A stretch of DNA of 64,000 nucleotides from Caballeronia cordobensis (GTDB taxonomy: Bacteria > Pseudomonadota > Gammaproteobacteria > Burkholderiales > Burkholderiaceae): NCBI RefSeq assembly GCF_001544575.2, contig NZ_FCNY02000013.1, forward strand, positions 124,001 to 188,000. Direction: 5' to 3'. A model generated the notes under the pieces. That model did not search any database. It had not been told where the DNA came from and worked only from the letters and a program-made list of their open reading frames with translations. Of this stretch, positions 7,645-17,115 are shown piece after piece. A program made the position numbers and the translations under genes. Within the stretch, counting starts at the first letter, position 1; the number at the start of each line of letters is the position of its first letter.

Positions 7645-9108
7645 ATGGATGTCGATTCGGTCCTGCTCTCACGCTTTCAGTTCGCGTGGGTCGTCGCGTT
7701 TCACATTCTGCTGCCGGCGTTCACGGTCGGCCTGTCGTGCTATATCGCGACCCTCGAATTCAACTGGTGGATCACCAAGCGCGACGTCTACCGGCGGCTC
7801 TCCGCGTTCTGGCTCAAGATCTTCGCGGTGTCGTTCGGCATGGGCGTGGTGTCGGGCATCGTCATGCCGTTCCAGTTCGGCACCAACTGGAGCCGCTTCT
7901 CCGACGCCACAGCGAACGTCGTCGGCCCGCTGATGGGCTACGAAGTGCTGACCGCGTTCTTCCTCGAATCGGCGTTCCTCGGCGTGCTGCTGTTCGGGCG
8001 CAAGCTCGTGCCGCAATGGGCGCACGTGATGTCGGCGATTTTCGTCGCGGCGGGCACCGTGATCTCGTCGTTCTGGATTCTCGCGGTCAATAGCTGGATG
8101 CAGACGCCGCAGGGCCACCGCCTGCTGCCGGATGGCCGCTTCGAAGTGGTGAGCTTTTTCGACGTGATCTTCACGCCGTCGTTTCCGTACCGGCTCGGGC
8201 ACACGGTCAGCGCGTTTCTAGTGACGGCGGCCTTCGTCATTCTCGGCGTCGGCGCGATGTATCTGCGGCAGCGCCGCGCCCTCGAAGAAAGCCGCGTCAT
8301 GGTGAAGATGTCGCTGCTTTTTCTCATCGTCATGGTGCCGGTCCAGATGGTGATCGGCGACGCGCACGGCCTCAACACGCTGAAGCATCAGCCGGCCAAG
8401 CTCGCCGCGATGGAAGGGCTGTGGGAATCCGGCACGCGCGTGCCCGCCAATCTCTTCTCGATTCCGGATCAGGACGAAGAGCGCAATCACTTCGAGATTT
8501 CGATTCCGGTGCTCGGCAGCCTCTATCTGACGCACGATCCGAACGGCTACGTGCGCGGACTCAAGGACTTCCCGCGCGAGGACCGGCCGCCCGTCGCCGT
8601 CGTGTTCTTCGCGTTTCACATCATGGTCGGCGTGGCGCTCCTGATGTTCGCGCTCGTGCTGTGGGGCATCGTGCAGTTCGCGCGCGGGCGGATCGAGACG
8701 AGCACGCGCTGGCTGCGCGCGGCGACCTGGGCGATGCCGCTCGGCTTCATCGCCGTGATCGCCGGCTGGACGACCACCGAAGCCGGCCGCCAGCCGTGGA
8801 CCGTGTACGGCATCCTGCGCACGAAGGACTCGGTGACGCCCTCGCTCACCGCCGCCGATGTCGGCCTGTCGTGGCTGCTCTACGTGTGCGCCTATCTCGT
8901 CATTTTCGGCGCGGGATTTTTCCTGCTGCGGCGGCTGGTGCGCGTCGGGCCTGCCGAAGTCGCGCATGCGCATGAAAAGGACGAACTGGATGCGAAGACG
9001 CGCGCGGCGCGCCCGCTTTCCGCGGTGTCGGCGGGCGGCGGCCATGCGGGCGCGTCCCGCCCCGTGAGCAATGACGACATCGTGCCGCCGGGCCGCGGAC
9101 GCAATTAA
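7645..9108 (+). CDS. cioA: Cytochrome bd-type quinol oxidase subunit I, cyanide-insensitive (CioA) type
   Basis: The 487-residue subunit has about nine transmembrane helices and carries the haem-binding and quinol-oxidising elements of bd oxidases. SRFQFAWVVAFHILLPAF at the N-terminus includes His20, equivalent to the high-spin haem ligand. GWTTTEAGRQPWTVYGILRT is the conserved block near residue 375. The protein is shorter than E. coli CydA because the Q-loop is reduced, as in CioA of Pseudomonas. AAAGGAG precedes the ATG at 7645, which fixes the start although the frame is open further upstream. The gene is followed 17 bp later by subunit II. The complex passes electrons from ubiquinol to O2 with low proton-motive yield. 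Confidence 0.95.
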   Translation: MDVDSVLLSRFQFAWVVAFHILLPAFTVGLSCYIATLEFNWWITKRDVYRRLSAFWLKIFAVSFGMGVVSGIVMPFQFGTNWSRFSDATANVVGPLMGYEVLTAFFLESAFLGVLLFGRKLVPQWAHVMSAIFVAAGTVISSFWILAVNSWMQTPQGHRLLPDGRFEVVSFFDVIFTPSFPYRLGHTVSAFLVTAAFVILGVGAMYLRQRRALEESRVMVKMSLLFLIVMVPVQMVIGDAHGLNTLKHQPAKLAAMEGLWESGTRVPANLFSIPDQDEERNHFEISIPVLGSLYLTHDPNGYVRGLKDFPREDRPPVAVVFFAFHIMVGVALLMFALVLWGIVQFARGRIETSTRWLRAATWAMPLGFIAVIAGWTTTEAGRQPWTVYGILRTKDSVTPSLTAADVGLSWLLYVCAYLVIFGAGFFLLRRLVRVGPAEVAHAHEKDELDAKTRAARPLSAVSAGGGHAGASRPVSNDDIVPPGRGRN

Positions 9109-9125
9109 CGACGACGGAGAACGCG

Positions 9126-10133
9126 ATGCTCGATCTCGTGCCGCTGTGGGCCGCCATTCTCGCGCTGGCGGTGTTCATGTATGTGCTGCTCGACGGCTTC
9201 GATCTGGGCGTCGGCGTGATGTTCCTGCTGCGCCGCGACGGCGAGTCGCGCAACCTGATGATCAACTCCGTCGCGCCCGTCTGGGACTTCAACGAGACAT
9301 GGCTGGTGCTCGGCGGCGGCGGATTGTTCGCGGTGTTTCCGCTCGCCTTCGCGATCATCGTGCCGGCGGTCTACTTTCCGATTCTCTTCATGCTGCTCGG
9401 GCTGATCTTTCGCGGCGTCGCGTTCGAGTTCCGCGAGGTGATCGGCGCGCGCAAGTGGCTGTGGGACGGCGCATTCGGCGTGGGCTCGCTCGTCGCGACC
9501 TTTTCGCAGGGCATCGTGCTCGGCATGTTCATTCAGGGCTTCCCGATTCAGGGCCGCGAATACGCCGGCACGAGCTGGAACTGGGTCGCGCCGTTTCCGC
9601 TGCTCGTCGGCGTAGGGCTGATCTTCGGCTACGCGCTGCAGGGCACGACGTGGCTCGTGCTCAAGACCGAAGGCGAGTTGCAGGCGTGGAGCCGCAAGAT
9701 GGCGCACGTCGCCCTGCTCGGCGTGATCGCGTTCATTCTGCTCATCAGTGTATGGACGCCGCTCAAGGACGCGCGCATCGCGGCGCGCTGGTTTGGCTTC
9801 CCGGAGAGCTTCGCGTTCGCGCCGGTGCCCGTGCTGACCGTGCTGCTCGCGTGGACGCTCTGGTCGAGCCTCGCGAAAGGCCGCGAAGTCGTGCCCTTCC
9901 TGTGCTCGATCGGCCTCTTCTTTCTCGCCTTTACAGGGCTCGTGATCAGCCTCTGGCCGTTCATCGCGCCGCCTTCGGTGACGCTGTGGGACGCGTCGGC
10001 CGCGCCGCTATCGCATCAGTTTCTGCTGATCGGCACGATGTTCCTGCTGCCCGTGCTGATGATCTACGTGATCTGGTCGTACTGGGTGTTTCGCGGCAAG
10101 GTGCGCGGCGACATGGGCTATCACGCCGAGTAG
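9126..10133 (+). CDS. cioB: Cytochrome bd-type quinol oxidase subunit II (CioB)
   Basis: The 335-residue partner of the preceding gene has eight predicted transmembrane helices. The family N-terminus is clear: VFMYVLLDGFDLGVGVMFLL, then NSVAPVWDFNETWLVLGGGG with the conserved acidic and Trp residues. The length equals CioB/CydB of the cyanide-insensitive group. A GGAGAACG ribosome binding site lies upstream. No small CydX-like gene follows: the stop is 2 bp from the end of a convergent gene, and no CydX-like peptide is visible before it. Confidence 0.95.
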   Translation: MLDLVPLWAAILALAVFMYVLLDGFDLGVGVMFLLRRDGESRNLMINSVAPVWDFNETWLVLGGGGLFAVFPLAFAIIVPAVYFPILFMLLGLIFRGVAFEFREVIGARKWLWDGAFGVGSLVATFSQGIVLGMFIQGFPIQGREYAGTSWNWVAPFPLLVGVGLIFGYALQGTTWLVLKTEGELQAWSRKMAHVALLGVIAFILLISVWTPLKDARIAARWFGFPESFAFAPVPVLTVLLAWTLWSSLAKGREVVPFLCSIGLFFLAFTGLVISLWPFIAPPSVTLWDASAAPLSHQFLLIGTMFLLPVLMIYVIWSYWVFRGKVRGDMGYHAE

Positions 10134-10135
10134 GC

Positions 10136-10609
10136 TCACAACTTCTGCTGCGTCGCGAGCGAGAGAATGCGCGCCCACTTGTGCGCTTCGTTGCGATCGC
10201 GCATCGGCAGCGTCCATTCCGCGCGCTTCGCGTCCTTCACGTCGAGCAGCACCTGCCACGCGCCGCCCGCTTCCTGAGCGCGCGCGCCGCGCAGGTCCGC
10301 GAAGATGTAGCTGCCGGTTTCGCCGCGCAGGCGCACGTCGCACAGACGCTTGCCCGCCGCGATCCGCACGCCGCCCCAGTCGGTCGCAAGCTCGTGCGTC
10401 CAGTCGCCGTGCTCGCCGCGGCGCAGATTCGGCGCGATCTCGCGGCGGCTCGCAAGCCAGCGCATAACTCCCGCGGCGATCGCGAGGAGCACGACGATCG
10501 CGACGCCCACCGCCACGCCCAGGCCGAACTGCGCGTGCAGCGCATTGAACGACCAAATCGCGCCATAAATCAGCAATCCTAAAGCGATCAGACCTACGAC
10601 GATAGGCAT
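10136..10609 (-). CDS. Membrane-anchored protein of unknown function
   Basis: The 157-residue protein has two hydrophobic helices at the N-terminus (residues ~4-20 and ~31-48) followed by a soluble domain of about 105 residues. I do not recognise a named family. The soluble part contains alternating beta-type stretches (DWGGVRIAAGKRLCDVRL, WQVLLDVKDAKRAEW) and ends with a basic helix (NEAHKWARILSLATQQKL). It lies 24 bp downstream of the exported peroxiredoxin on the same strand, so they may share a transcript. It converges on cioB. Codon use is like the neighbours, so it looks like a real gene. Confidence 0.75.
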   Translation of the reverse strand: MPIVVGLIALGLLIYGAIWSFNALHAQFGLGVAVGVAIVVLLAIAAGVMRWLASRREIAPNLRRGEHGDWTHELATDWGGVRIAAGKRLCDVRLRGETGSYIFADLRGARAQEAGGAWQVLLDVKDAKRAEWTLPMRDRNEAHKWARILSLATQQKL

Positions 10610-10633
10610 GGGACCTCCGCGATCAATTCAGAA

Positions 10634-11191
10634 TCACTGCGCCTTGTGCTTCGCATTCCAGTCACGCAGCGCCTGGAGCGTGTTCGCGACATGCTGGTCC
10701 GGCGACAGGCTGGTGTACTCGTAGATAACCTTGCCGTCCGGCGCGATCACGTACGACACGCGGTTGGCCATCGTGCGCGTCATCGGCATGGAGGCGTCGT
10801 AGGACTTGATGATCTTCGAGTCCTGGTCCGCCGCGACCGGAAACTTGCTGCGGCACTCGCTCACCGAAAATTCCTTCAACGTGTCGATGTTGTCATGCGA
10901 CACGCCGATGACCGTCGCGCCCTCGGCCTTGTATTGATCGACCGCTTCCGCGAACTGGTGCGCCTCGATCGTGCAGCCCTTGGTGAACGCCGCCGGATAG
11001 AAGTACAGCACGACGGGCCCTTTCTTGAGCGCATCGGCGAGCGAATAGGCGTAGACGTTGCCGCCGAGCGAGGCCTGCGCGGTGAAATCGGGCGCGGGGT
11101 CGCCGGGCTTGAGCGTCGCGTTCGCGGCAAGCGGCAAGGCCGCCGCACTCGCCACGAGGCAACCGGCCATCAGACTGAAAAGCTTTCTCAT
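10634..11191 (-). CDS. Exported peroxiredoxin (AhpC/TSA, Bcp-like)
   Basis: The 185-residue protein has a Sec signal peptide (hydrophobic stretch at residues 5-22, likely cleavage after AANA) and a thioredoxin-fold peroxiredoxin domain. The peroxidatic cysteine is C73 in YFYPAAFTKGCTIEAHQF, and a second cysteine, C113 (SECRSKFPVA), could resolve it. The mature domain length fits the Bcp/PrxQ group, which is usually cytosolic. The signal peptide therefore points to reduction of hydroperoxides in the periplasm. The electron donor is not evident. Confidence 0.9.
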   Translation of the reverse strand: MRKLFSLMAGCLVASAAALPLAANATLKPGDPAPDFTAQASLGGNVYAYSLADALKKGPVVLYFYPAAFTKGCTIEAHQFAEAVDQYKAEGATVIGVSHDNIDTLKEFSVSECRSKFPVAADQDSKIIKSYDASMPMTRTMANRVSYVIAPDGKVIYEYTSLSPDQHVANTLQALRDWNAKHKAQ

Positions 11192-11254
11192 GCACGCTCC
11201 TTTTCATGACTTCGTTCGTGGACTTCGTTCGTGCGGCGCGAGCGCGCGCCTGCC

Positions 11255-12553
11255 TCACGCTTCGTCCGCGCCGTGATCCATGCGATGCTCGGCGAACCAG
11301 GCCGCCGCGTCGAACTGCAACTTCGCCAGCACAGCGGGCGTGAGCAGGTCGAGCGCGGCATGCGCGTGGCGGCTCGCGTCGATGGCGGGCGCATCGCCCC
11401 GCTCCGCCGCCCGCGCGATGCCAAGCAGCGCGCCGAGCGGCCCATCGCCCGTGAGAATCGCCGCGCGGATTTCCGCCGCCAGATGCAGCTTATCCAGAAT
11501 TTCCGCCGGCTGCATGTCGAGCACCACGTGCACGAGCGAGAAGATGCCGGTCATGAACGCGGCGTCGGAGAACGCTTCGTCGTCGGGGCGCAGCAGCACG
11601 GCCGCGAGTTCCAGAAAGCGCGCGCGCGTGCCGACGAGTTGCAGCAGCGGGTCGGAGCGCCACGGCAGGCCGCGGCCGTCCGCGTAGAGCAGCAGTTGCG
11701 CCCAGCGCATCAACTGGCGCGTGCCGGTTGCCGCGATCGCCTCGCGCAGCGACGACACGCGCCGCCCGCGCGTCTGCGCGCTCGAATTCGCGAGCCGCAT
11801 CAGTTGCACGACGATGTCCGGATTGCGCTTGAGTTCGGCTTCGAGCTCGCGCATGCCCGGCTCGCCGGCAAGCACGGCCATGAGGCGCAGCAGCGAGCCG
11901 CGCGCGGGGCTCGCGCGCCGCGCCGAGAGCACTTGCGGCCGCGCGAAGAAATAGCCCTGGAAGAAATCGAAGCCGAGCTGCCTGGCCTGCGCGAAATCGT
12001 CGCGTGTCTCGACTTTCTCGGCCACGAGCAGCTTGCCGCGCCGCTTCACCGCCGCCGCGAGTTCCGGCAGATGGTCACGGTCCGCCACGAGAAAATCGAC
12101 CTTGACGATATCCACCGAGGGCAGCGCGGCGAGCAGCGCATCGTCGAGGCGCACCACGTCGTCGAGTGCGAAGCGAAAGCCCGCGTTGCGCAACTGGGCG
12201 CAGCGCTTGAAGAGCGCTTCGTCGAAGGTGATGTTCTCCAGCAGCTCCAGCACGAAGCGCTCGGGCTGCATGATATGGACGATGTCGTCGAACAGAAGCT
12301 CGCGGCTCATGTTCACGTAGCCCGGGTGCGGCCCGAGCACCGCCGGCACGCCGATCTCCCCGACCGTGCGCGCGACGACATGCGCAGTCGCCTGCACGTC
12401 GTCGTGCACGCGGGCGCGGTTGTCGGGGCTGTCGCGAAAGAGCAGCTCGTAGGCGACGAGCGCGCCGTCGACGTCGAGAATCGGCTGCCGTCCGACATAG
12501 ACGCTCGGTCCGCGCTTCATGGACGATGCGCGCTTCAGGGATGAATGGGGCAT
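11255..12553 (-). CDS. EAL-like/HDOD signalling protein (YuxH type)
   Basis: The ~432-residue protein has an N-terminal EAL-like domain (residues ~15-210) and a C-terminal HDOD domain (~215-410). The EAL signature is degenerate: YVGRQPILDVDG...YELLFR has ELL at 36-38 in place of EAL. FALDDVV and AEKVET stand for the usual DDFG and AEGVE. Such proteins generally lack c-di-GMP phosphodiesterase activity and act as binding or scaffold proteins. The HDOD part (DIVVQLMRLANSS, then AIAATGTRQLMRWAQLLLYA) is a metal-free HD-like module. I chose the ATG at 12553; an internal ATG at 12520 is an alternative, and neither has a good ribosome binding site. The gene is divergent from a GGDEF/EAL gene. Confidence 0.87.
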   Translation of the reverse strand: MPHSSLKRASSMKRGPSVYVGRQPILDVDGALVAYELLFRDSPDNRARVHDDVQATAHVVARTVGEIGVPAVLGPHPGYVNMSRELLFDDIVHIMQPERFVLELLENITFDEALFKRCAQLRNAGFRFALDDVVRLDDALLAALPSVDIVKVDFLVADRDHLPELAAAVKRRGKLLVAEKVETRDDFAQARQLGFDFFQGYFFARPQVLSARRASPARGSLLRLMAVLAGEPGMRELEAELKRNPDIVVQLMRLANSSAQTRGRRVSSLREAIAATGTRQLMRWAQLLLYADGRGLPWRSDPLLQLVGTRARFLELAAVLLRPDDEAFSDAAFMTGIFSLVHVVLDMQPAEILDKLHLAAEIRAAILTGDGPLGALLGIARAAERGDAPAIDASRHAHAALDLLTPAVLAKLQFDAAAWFAEHRMDHGADEA

Positions 12554-12973
12554 GGCGGGAACGGCCCGGACGTGCTTTGCGGCGCGCACGCGGCCGCCGG
12601 CGGTGTAAAGGATTCGATCATGAGACGAACGAGTCGGACGAATTCTGATGAGCAAAGCCCGGCGATGCCCCCGCATGGTGCATGCAACGGGCGCGGAACC
12701 GTTCCGCTCGAAACGCGCCACTGTAACCGAATTCGCCAGACGACATGTTACGAAACTCGACAATTCATGGACAAGTCGGCGCACGAGATCGATTGCGCGC
12801 ACCGCGCTAACGTCTAAAGATTTGGCGCCGCGCGCCGATAAATCGCCTGATAGAGCGTGCCGCGCCCGTTACGGCACGTCCCGGCCGGAACCGCCCGAAA
12901 CCAGCACACGGCGCGTTCCGCGCGCCGACTCGCCGACTAAGCGAGCGCTGCCGCCCGAAACCCCTACGAGACC
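12554..12973. other. Intergenic region between two divergent signalling genes
   Basis: These 420 bp separate the EAL-like/HDOD gene (leftward) from the GGDEF/EAL gene (rightward) and must contain both promoters. I see no convincing -35/-10 pair, no strong inverted repeat and no conserved small gene. The middle (about 12700-12760) is somewhat more A/T-rich than the rest and is the likeliest promoter area. Confidence 0.5.
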
Positions 12974-14836
12974 ATGCAAGCGAATCGGATCAACGTCTCC
13001 CGCCGCGCACCGTGGCGCATCGCGCTCGATGCGCTCGCCCGCGTCTGGCCGGGCGCCAAGCGCGCGCTGCCGGAGCGCGAGCTCGACGCGCCTTTCGAAG
13101 AGCCGCAGCCGCCCGCCGCTGCCGCTCCGGCCACGCCCGTTCTGCCCGGCGTGCCCGAAGCCACGCTCGGCGCCGTCGATTTCCTCGCGCAGCTCGACGA
13201 CGCGCTGCGCTTCCAGTATGTGTCGGACGCGAGCATCGAGTTCATCGGCTATCACCGCGACTATCTGAGCATGCTGACGCTGCACGATCTCGTCGCCTCC
13301 GAGGAAGCGGACGAACTGCACGCGCTCGTCGCCCGGGCGCGCGCGAGCGGCAAGCTCGAATCGGCGACGCTGACCGTCGTGAAGTCGCTGACCTATCCGC
13401 TCTGCGTGGAGCTGCGGCTCGTCTCGACCGCCTCGCGCGGCACGCCCGGATTCGCGCTCGCCGCCTTCGACGTCGCGCACTGGCGCGAGCGCGAAGCATC
13501 GCTCGTGCACACGCTCAATCACGACGCGCTCACGGGCCTCGAAAATCTCGTCTCGCTGAGGGACGCAATCGCCGCGGCGCAGGCGCAAGCCGAGCTCACG
13601 CGCACGCACGCGGGCCTCGTGCTGCTCGATATCGACGATTACCAGCGCATCAACCGCGCGCTCGGCTACGACGCCGGCGACGAACTGCTGCGCGAGACCG
13701 CGCGCCGCATCCAGCACACGGCCGGACACGGCGAGCGCGTCGCGCGCGTGGCCGGCGACTCGTTCGCCGTGCTGCTGCCCCCCGGCACCACGCCCGAACT
13801 CGCCGAGAGTCTCGGGCGGCGCCTGCTCACCGCGATCGCGCAGCCGTACCGGCATCGCGGGCAACACACGCATTTGTCGGCGAGCGTGGGCGTCGCGCTG
13901 TATCCGGATCAGCCGGGCAAGAACGCGCGCAGCGGCGTGCAGACGAGCCTGTTGCGCATGGCCGATCAGGCGCTCGCGCAGGCCAAGGAATCCGGCGGCA
14001 ACGCGCTCGTCTTCCACACGCTCGACGACGACCCCGCCGACGCCGAGCGCCTGAAGCTCGAAGCCGACCTGTACGAAGCCGTGCGCAACGGCGAGTTTTC
14101 GCTCTACTTCCAGCCGATCACCAAGATCCGCACGGGCGCGGTGGTCGGCGTGGAAGCGTTGATGCGCTGGAATCATCCGGTGCACGGGCTCGTGCCGCCG
14201 TCGACGTTCATTCCGCTCGCGGAATCGATCGGCCTCATCAACTATCTCGGCAACTGGGTGCTGAAGGCCGCGTGCATGCAGATCATGCAGTGGGACGCGA
14301 TCGGCATCCGGCTCGATTACGTTTCGGTCAACGTGTCGCCGCAGCAGTTCCGCGACAAACGTTTCACCGCCGCGGTGAAGGAAGCGCTCGCGCTCACCGG
14401 CATCGAGGCGCGGCGGCTCGTGTTCGAGATCACCGAGAGCCTCCTGATGCACGATCCGGAAGAAGCCACGCGGCTGCTCGAAGCGCTGACGTCGATCGGC
14501 ATTCGCTTCGCCGTCGACGATTTCGGCACGGGCTATTCGAGCCTCGCCTATTTACAACGTTTTCCGCTTTCGAAGCTCAAGATCGACCGCAGCTTTGTCG
14601 AGAACCTGATTACGTCCCGCAACAACCGCGCGATCGTGAGCGCGGTGGTCGGGCTCGCGCAATCGCTCGAACTGGAGCTGGTGGCTGAAGGCGTCGAAAC
14701 CGAGGCGCAGCGCGATTTGCTCGCCGACCTCGGCTGCGATCATATTCAGGGCTGGCTCATCAGCCATGCATTACCGTCGGACGAGCTGGCGCGCTCGTTC
14801 CAGTCGCACTCGCTCGTGTTGCACGAGTCAATATGA
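12974..14836 (+). CDS. PAS-GGDEF-EAL protein, probable c-di-GMP phosphodiesterase with degenerate GGDEF
   Basis: The 620-residue cytosolic protein has a variable N-terminal segment, a PAS-like domain (~65-165), a GGDEF domain (~180-350) and an EAL domain (~365-610). The cyclase signature reads AGDSF at residues 260-264 instead of GGDEF, so cyclase activity is unlikely. The EAL domain looks intact: E394-A-L with MRWNHP, VNVSPQQF, the loop motif DDFGTGYSSL, KIDRSF, and AEGVET before the C-terminus. The expected activity is hydrolysis of c-di-GMP to pGpG, with the degenerate GGDEF perhaps binding GTP as a regulatory site. There is no transmembrane segment. It is flanked by two HDOD-containing genes. 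Confidence 0.93.
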   Translation: MQANRINVSRRAPWRIALDALARVWPGAKRALPERELDAPFEEPQPPAAAAPATPVLPGVPEATLGAVDFLAQLDDALRFQYVSDASIEFIGYHRDYLSMLTLHDLVASEEADELHALVARARASGKLESATLTVVKSLTYPLCVELRLVSTASRGTPGFALAAFDVAHWREREASLVHTLNHDALTGLENLVSLRDAIAAAQAQAELTRTHAGLVLLDIDDYQRINRALGYDAGDELLRETARRIQHTAGHGERVARVAGDSFAVLLPPGTTPELAESLGRRLLTAIAQPYRHRGQHTHLSASVGVALYPDQPGKNARSGVQTSLLRMADQALAQAKESGGNALVFHTLDDDPADAERLKLEADLYEAVRNGEFSLYFQPITKIRTGAVVGVEALMRWNHPVHGLVPPSTFIPLAESIGLINYLGNWVLKAACMQIMQWDAIGIRLDYVSVNVSPQQFRDKRFTAAVKEALALTGIEARRLVFEITESLLMHDPEEATRLLEALTSIGIRFAVDDFGTGYSSLAYLQRFPLSKLKIDRSFVENLITSRNNRAIVSAVVGLAQSLELELVAEGVETEAQRDLLADLGCDHIQGWLISHALPSDELARSFQSHSLVLHESI

Positions 14837-14988
14837 GTGGACGAGTGTTCGTGTTCTAATCGAGCAACGCGCCGTAAACCCCTAATAACGTGTATCTTTC
14901 GTTGTTGGGCGCTGGAGTGAATTGCTGGATCGCCTCGGGTTGGCCGTCGCGTATCCGGAAAAAGCAAGCAGGGTTCTAATTTCTAGCA

Positions 14989-16461
14989 ATGGCACGCACC
15001 AAGGCCGAACTATTGGACAAGTTGTGGTCGCGCATGAGCGAGCGCGGGGACTTCCCCATGCTTTCCCAGGCGCTGCGCACGACCGTCTCCGCGATGAGCG
15101 ACGACGACCTCGACTTCACGTCCCTCGTGCAAGTCGTGCTGTCGGACGTCGGCCTCACGCAGAAGGTGCTGCGCCTCGCCAATTCGGCGATGTACATCGC
15201 GTTCGGCGGCAATATCACCACGGTCACACGCGCGTTGATGGTGCTCGGCATGGATGCGGTCGGGCATCTCGTCGTCGGACTGAAGCTCGTCGATCACTTT
15301 CATCAGAGCGCGCCACGCCGTATCGACGCGAAGCTCGAACTCAACCGCACGCTGCTCTCGGGCGCGGTCGCGCGCCAGCTCACCGAGCACAAGGATCTGC
15401 GCTCCGCCGAGGAAGCCGTCGTCTGCACGCTGATGCGGCAGATCGGCAAGCTGCTCGTGGCGTTCTATCTCGAGCACGAGTGGGATCAGTTGCGGCGCAA
15501 GGCGGCCACGGAAAACATTCCGGACAGCGCGGCGTGCGCGGCGCTGCTCGGCGTGACGTTCGACGAAATCGGGCTGGAGGCGGCGGACCGCTGGCGGCTG
15601 CCCGAGACGATCCGCGAAGGCATGCGCGCAACCGATCCGAACGCGCCCGTCGACGAAACCGTGCCGAAGCACGTGCGCTGGCTGCGCGCGATCTCCAACT
15701 ATTCGACCGAAGTCGCCGACGCCCTCACCGCCCAGAACGTGGCTGTGGACGGCCGCGAGTCGCTCGTCTTCGACATCTCGAACCGTTACAGCGGCCCGCT
15801 TTCCACCGACGCCGAGACGCTCATGGCGATGAGCCTCGCGCTCGCCAACGAGGAAGCGAGCGACGGCGTGATCCGCGAGATTTCCGAGCTCCAGGCGAAC
15901 GCCGACGCCATGGCGCGCGCGAACATATCGGCGGAAGCGCGCATCGGCGCGAGCGTCGAGGATCTGCGCTCGCTGCCATCGAAAAACGCGCTGGCGCCCG
16001 CGCTCGCGATGGCGTCGGAATCGATACTCGGCAGCCTGCATCTGTCGCGCACCGTCATCTTCGTGCGGCAGGCCAACAACGAGTTCCACGCGCGTCTCGG
16101 TCTCGGCGCGGGCGTCGAGCCCATGATGCAGCAACTGCGTTTTTCCGCCGAATTCCGGCCCGACGTGTTTCATCTTGCGATCACGAATCCGGTCGGCATC
16201 TTCATCGAAAACGCCCGCGATGCGCGCATCGACGCACGCCTGCCGCGCTGGTACAAGGACACGCTCGGCGAGGCGCAGGCGTTCGTGCTGCTGCCGGTGA
16301 AATCGGGCGATTCCACCGTCGCGCTGATCTACGGCGACTGGACCCTGCCGCAGCACGTGCGCAAGATCTCGCCGCCTGAAATGAGCGCGCTCAACGAGCT
16401 CACGAAGGAACTCAGCCGTTTTTTTTATAGCGCGAACTGGAAGGAAGTCGAGCTGATCTGA
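14989..16461 (+). CDS. HDOD-domain signalling protein
   Basis: The 490-residue protein has an N-terminal HDOD domain (residues ~15-215; VLSDVGLTQKVLRLANSAMY, then RALMVLGMDAVGHLVVGLKL) and a C-terminal ~200-residue region that looks GAF-like (SLHLSRTVIFVRQAN..., EAQAFVLLPVKSGDSTVALIYGDW). HDOD modules occur in regulators of motility, biofilm and stress responses; no enzyme activity is established for them. It lies 152 bp downstream of the GGDEF/EAL gene on the same strand, which fits a shared signalling role, but no overlap forces co-transcription. Confidence 0.85.
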   Translation: MARTKAELLDKLWSRMSERGDFPMLSQALRTTVSAMSDDDLDFTSLVQVVLSDVGLTQKVLRLANSAMYIAFGGNITTVTRALMVLGMDAVGHLVVGLKLVDHFHQSAPRRIDAKLELNRTLLSGAVARQLTEHKDLRSAEEAVVCTLMRQIGKLLVAFYLEHEWDQLRRKAATENIPDSAACAALLGVTFDEIGLEAADRWRLPETIREGMRATDPNAPVDETVPKHVRWLRAISNYSTEVADALTAQNVAVDGRESLVFDISNRYSGPLSTDAETLMAMSLALANEEASDGVIREISELQANADAMARANISAEARIGASVEDLRSLPSKNALAPALAMASESILGSLHLSRTVIFVRQANNEFHARLGLGAGVEPMMQQLRFSAEFRPDVFHLAITNPVGIFIENARDARIDARLPRWYKDTLGEAQAFVLLPVKSGDSTVALIYGDWTLPQHVRKISPPEMSALNELTKELSRFFYSANWKEVELI

Positions 16462-16490
16462 CCGGCTTCCCTCCTGCGCGCAAACTCCCC

Positions 16491-16940
16491 CTACTCCCGC
16501 TTTAGAATCGCCACGGCCTGCTCGCCGTATCGCACGATATAGCCGCCGTGTTCGCGCTGCCACTCGCGCGCTTCCCTCTCGTTCGCAAACCAGTTCTTTT
16601 CGAAGTCGTTGAACGCGCCGGCGTCGAGCCGATAGCGATCGATGATTGCGCCCGCTTGCGCATCGATATCGGCCTGGCAGACGTCCCAACTGGCGTAGCC
16701 GAGCTCGGCTGCGAGCATCGCGAGGAGATGCTTCAGTTGAAGTTCGCCGCGTATCGCGTGCAGGTCGGCGAGACGCTCGGCGCGTGTGATCCGCGCGGCG
16801 AGCAGACGGCGCAGCACGGGCATCGCGGCGCTCGTGTCGCCTTCGCGGGCGTGGCGAAGCAGACGCCGCGCGTGTTCGCGCAGATAGTCGCTATTGGAAA
16901 CGGAAATGGAAGAAGAGACCGGACAGGATGTAGACCACAT
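16491..16940 (-). CDS. Conserved hypothetical protein
   Basis: The 149-residue cytosolic protein has no family name I can assign. It is helical and charged: residues ~20-65 (LREHARRLLRHAREGDTS...) form basic helices. ELQLKHLLAMLAAELGYASWDVCQAD resembles the short helix-turn-'GYxSW' motif seen in several small phage- and plasmid-related proteins. The C-terminus (WFANEREAREWQREHGGYIVRYGEQAV) may be a small beta-strand unit. The reading frame keeps the G/C third-position pattern of the region, so it is probably real. It lies downstream of the chemoreceptor gene on the same strand, with 175 bp between them. Confidence 0.65.
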   Translation of the reverse strand: MWSTSCPVSSSISVSNSDYLREHARRLLRHAREGDTSAAMPVLRRLLAARITRAERLADLHAIRGELQLKHLLAMLAAELGYASWDVCQADIDAQAGAIIDRYRLDAGAFNDFEKNWFANEREAREWQREHGGYIVRYGEQAVAILKRE

Positions 16941-17115
16941 GACGTTGTTCCTTTGTTGCGCCGTTCTCGCTGCGGCTGAAAAGGTTCGACGTTGCGGTTC
17001 GATCCAGAGTCGATGCGCTCGATGCGCTCGATGAACTGCGTGGCAGGTGCGTAAGACTTTCGCGAGACCGGGCGCCCTGCCGCGCCCGTCCGCGATTCTA
17101 TCCCGATGTTTTGCC

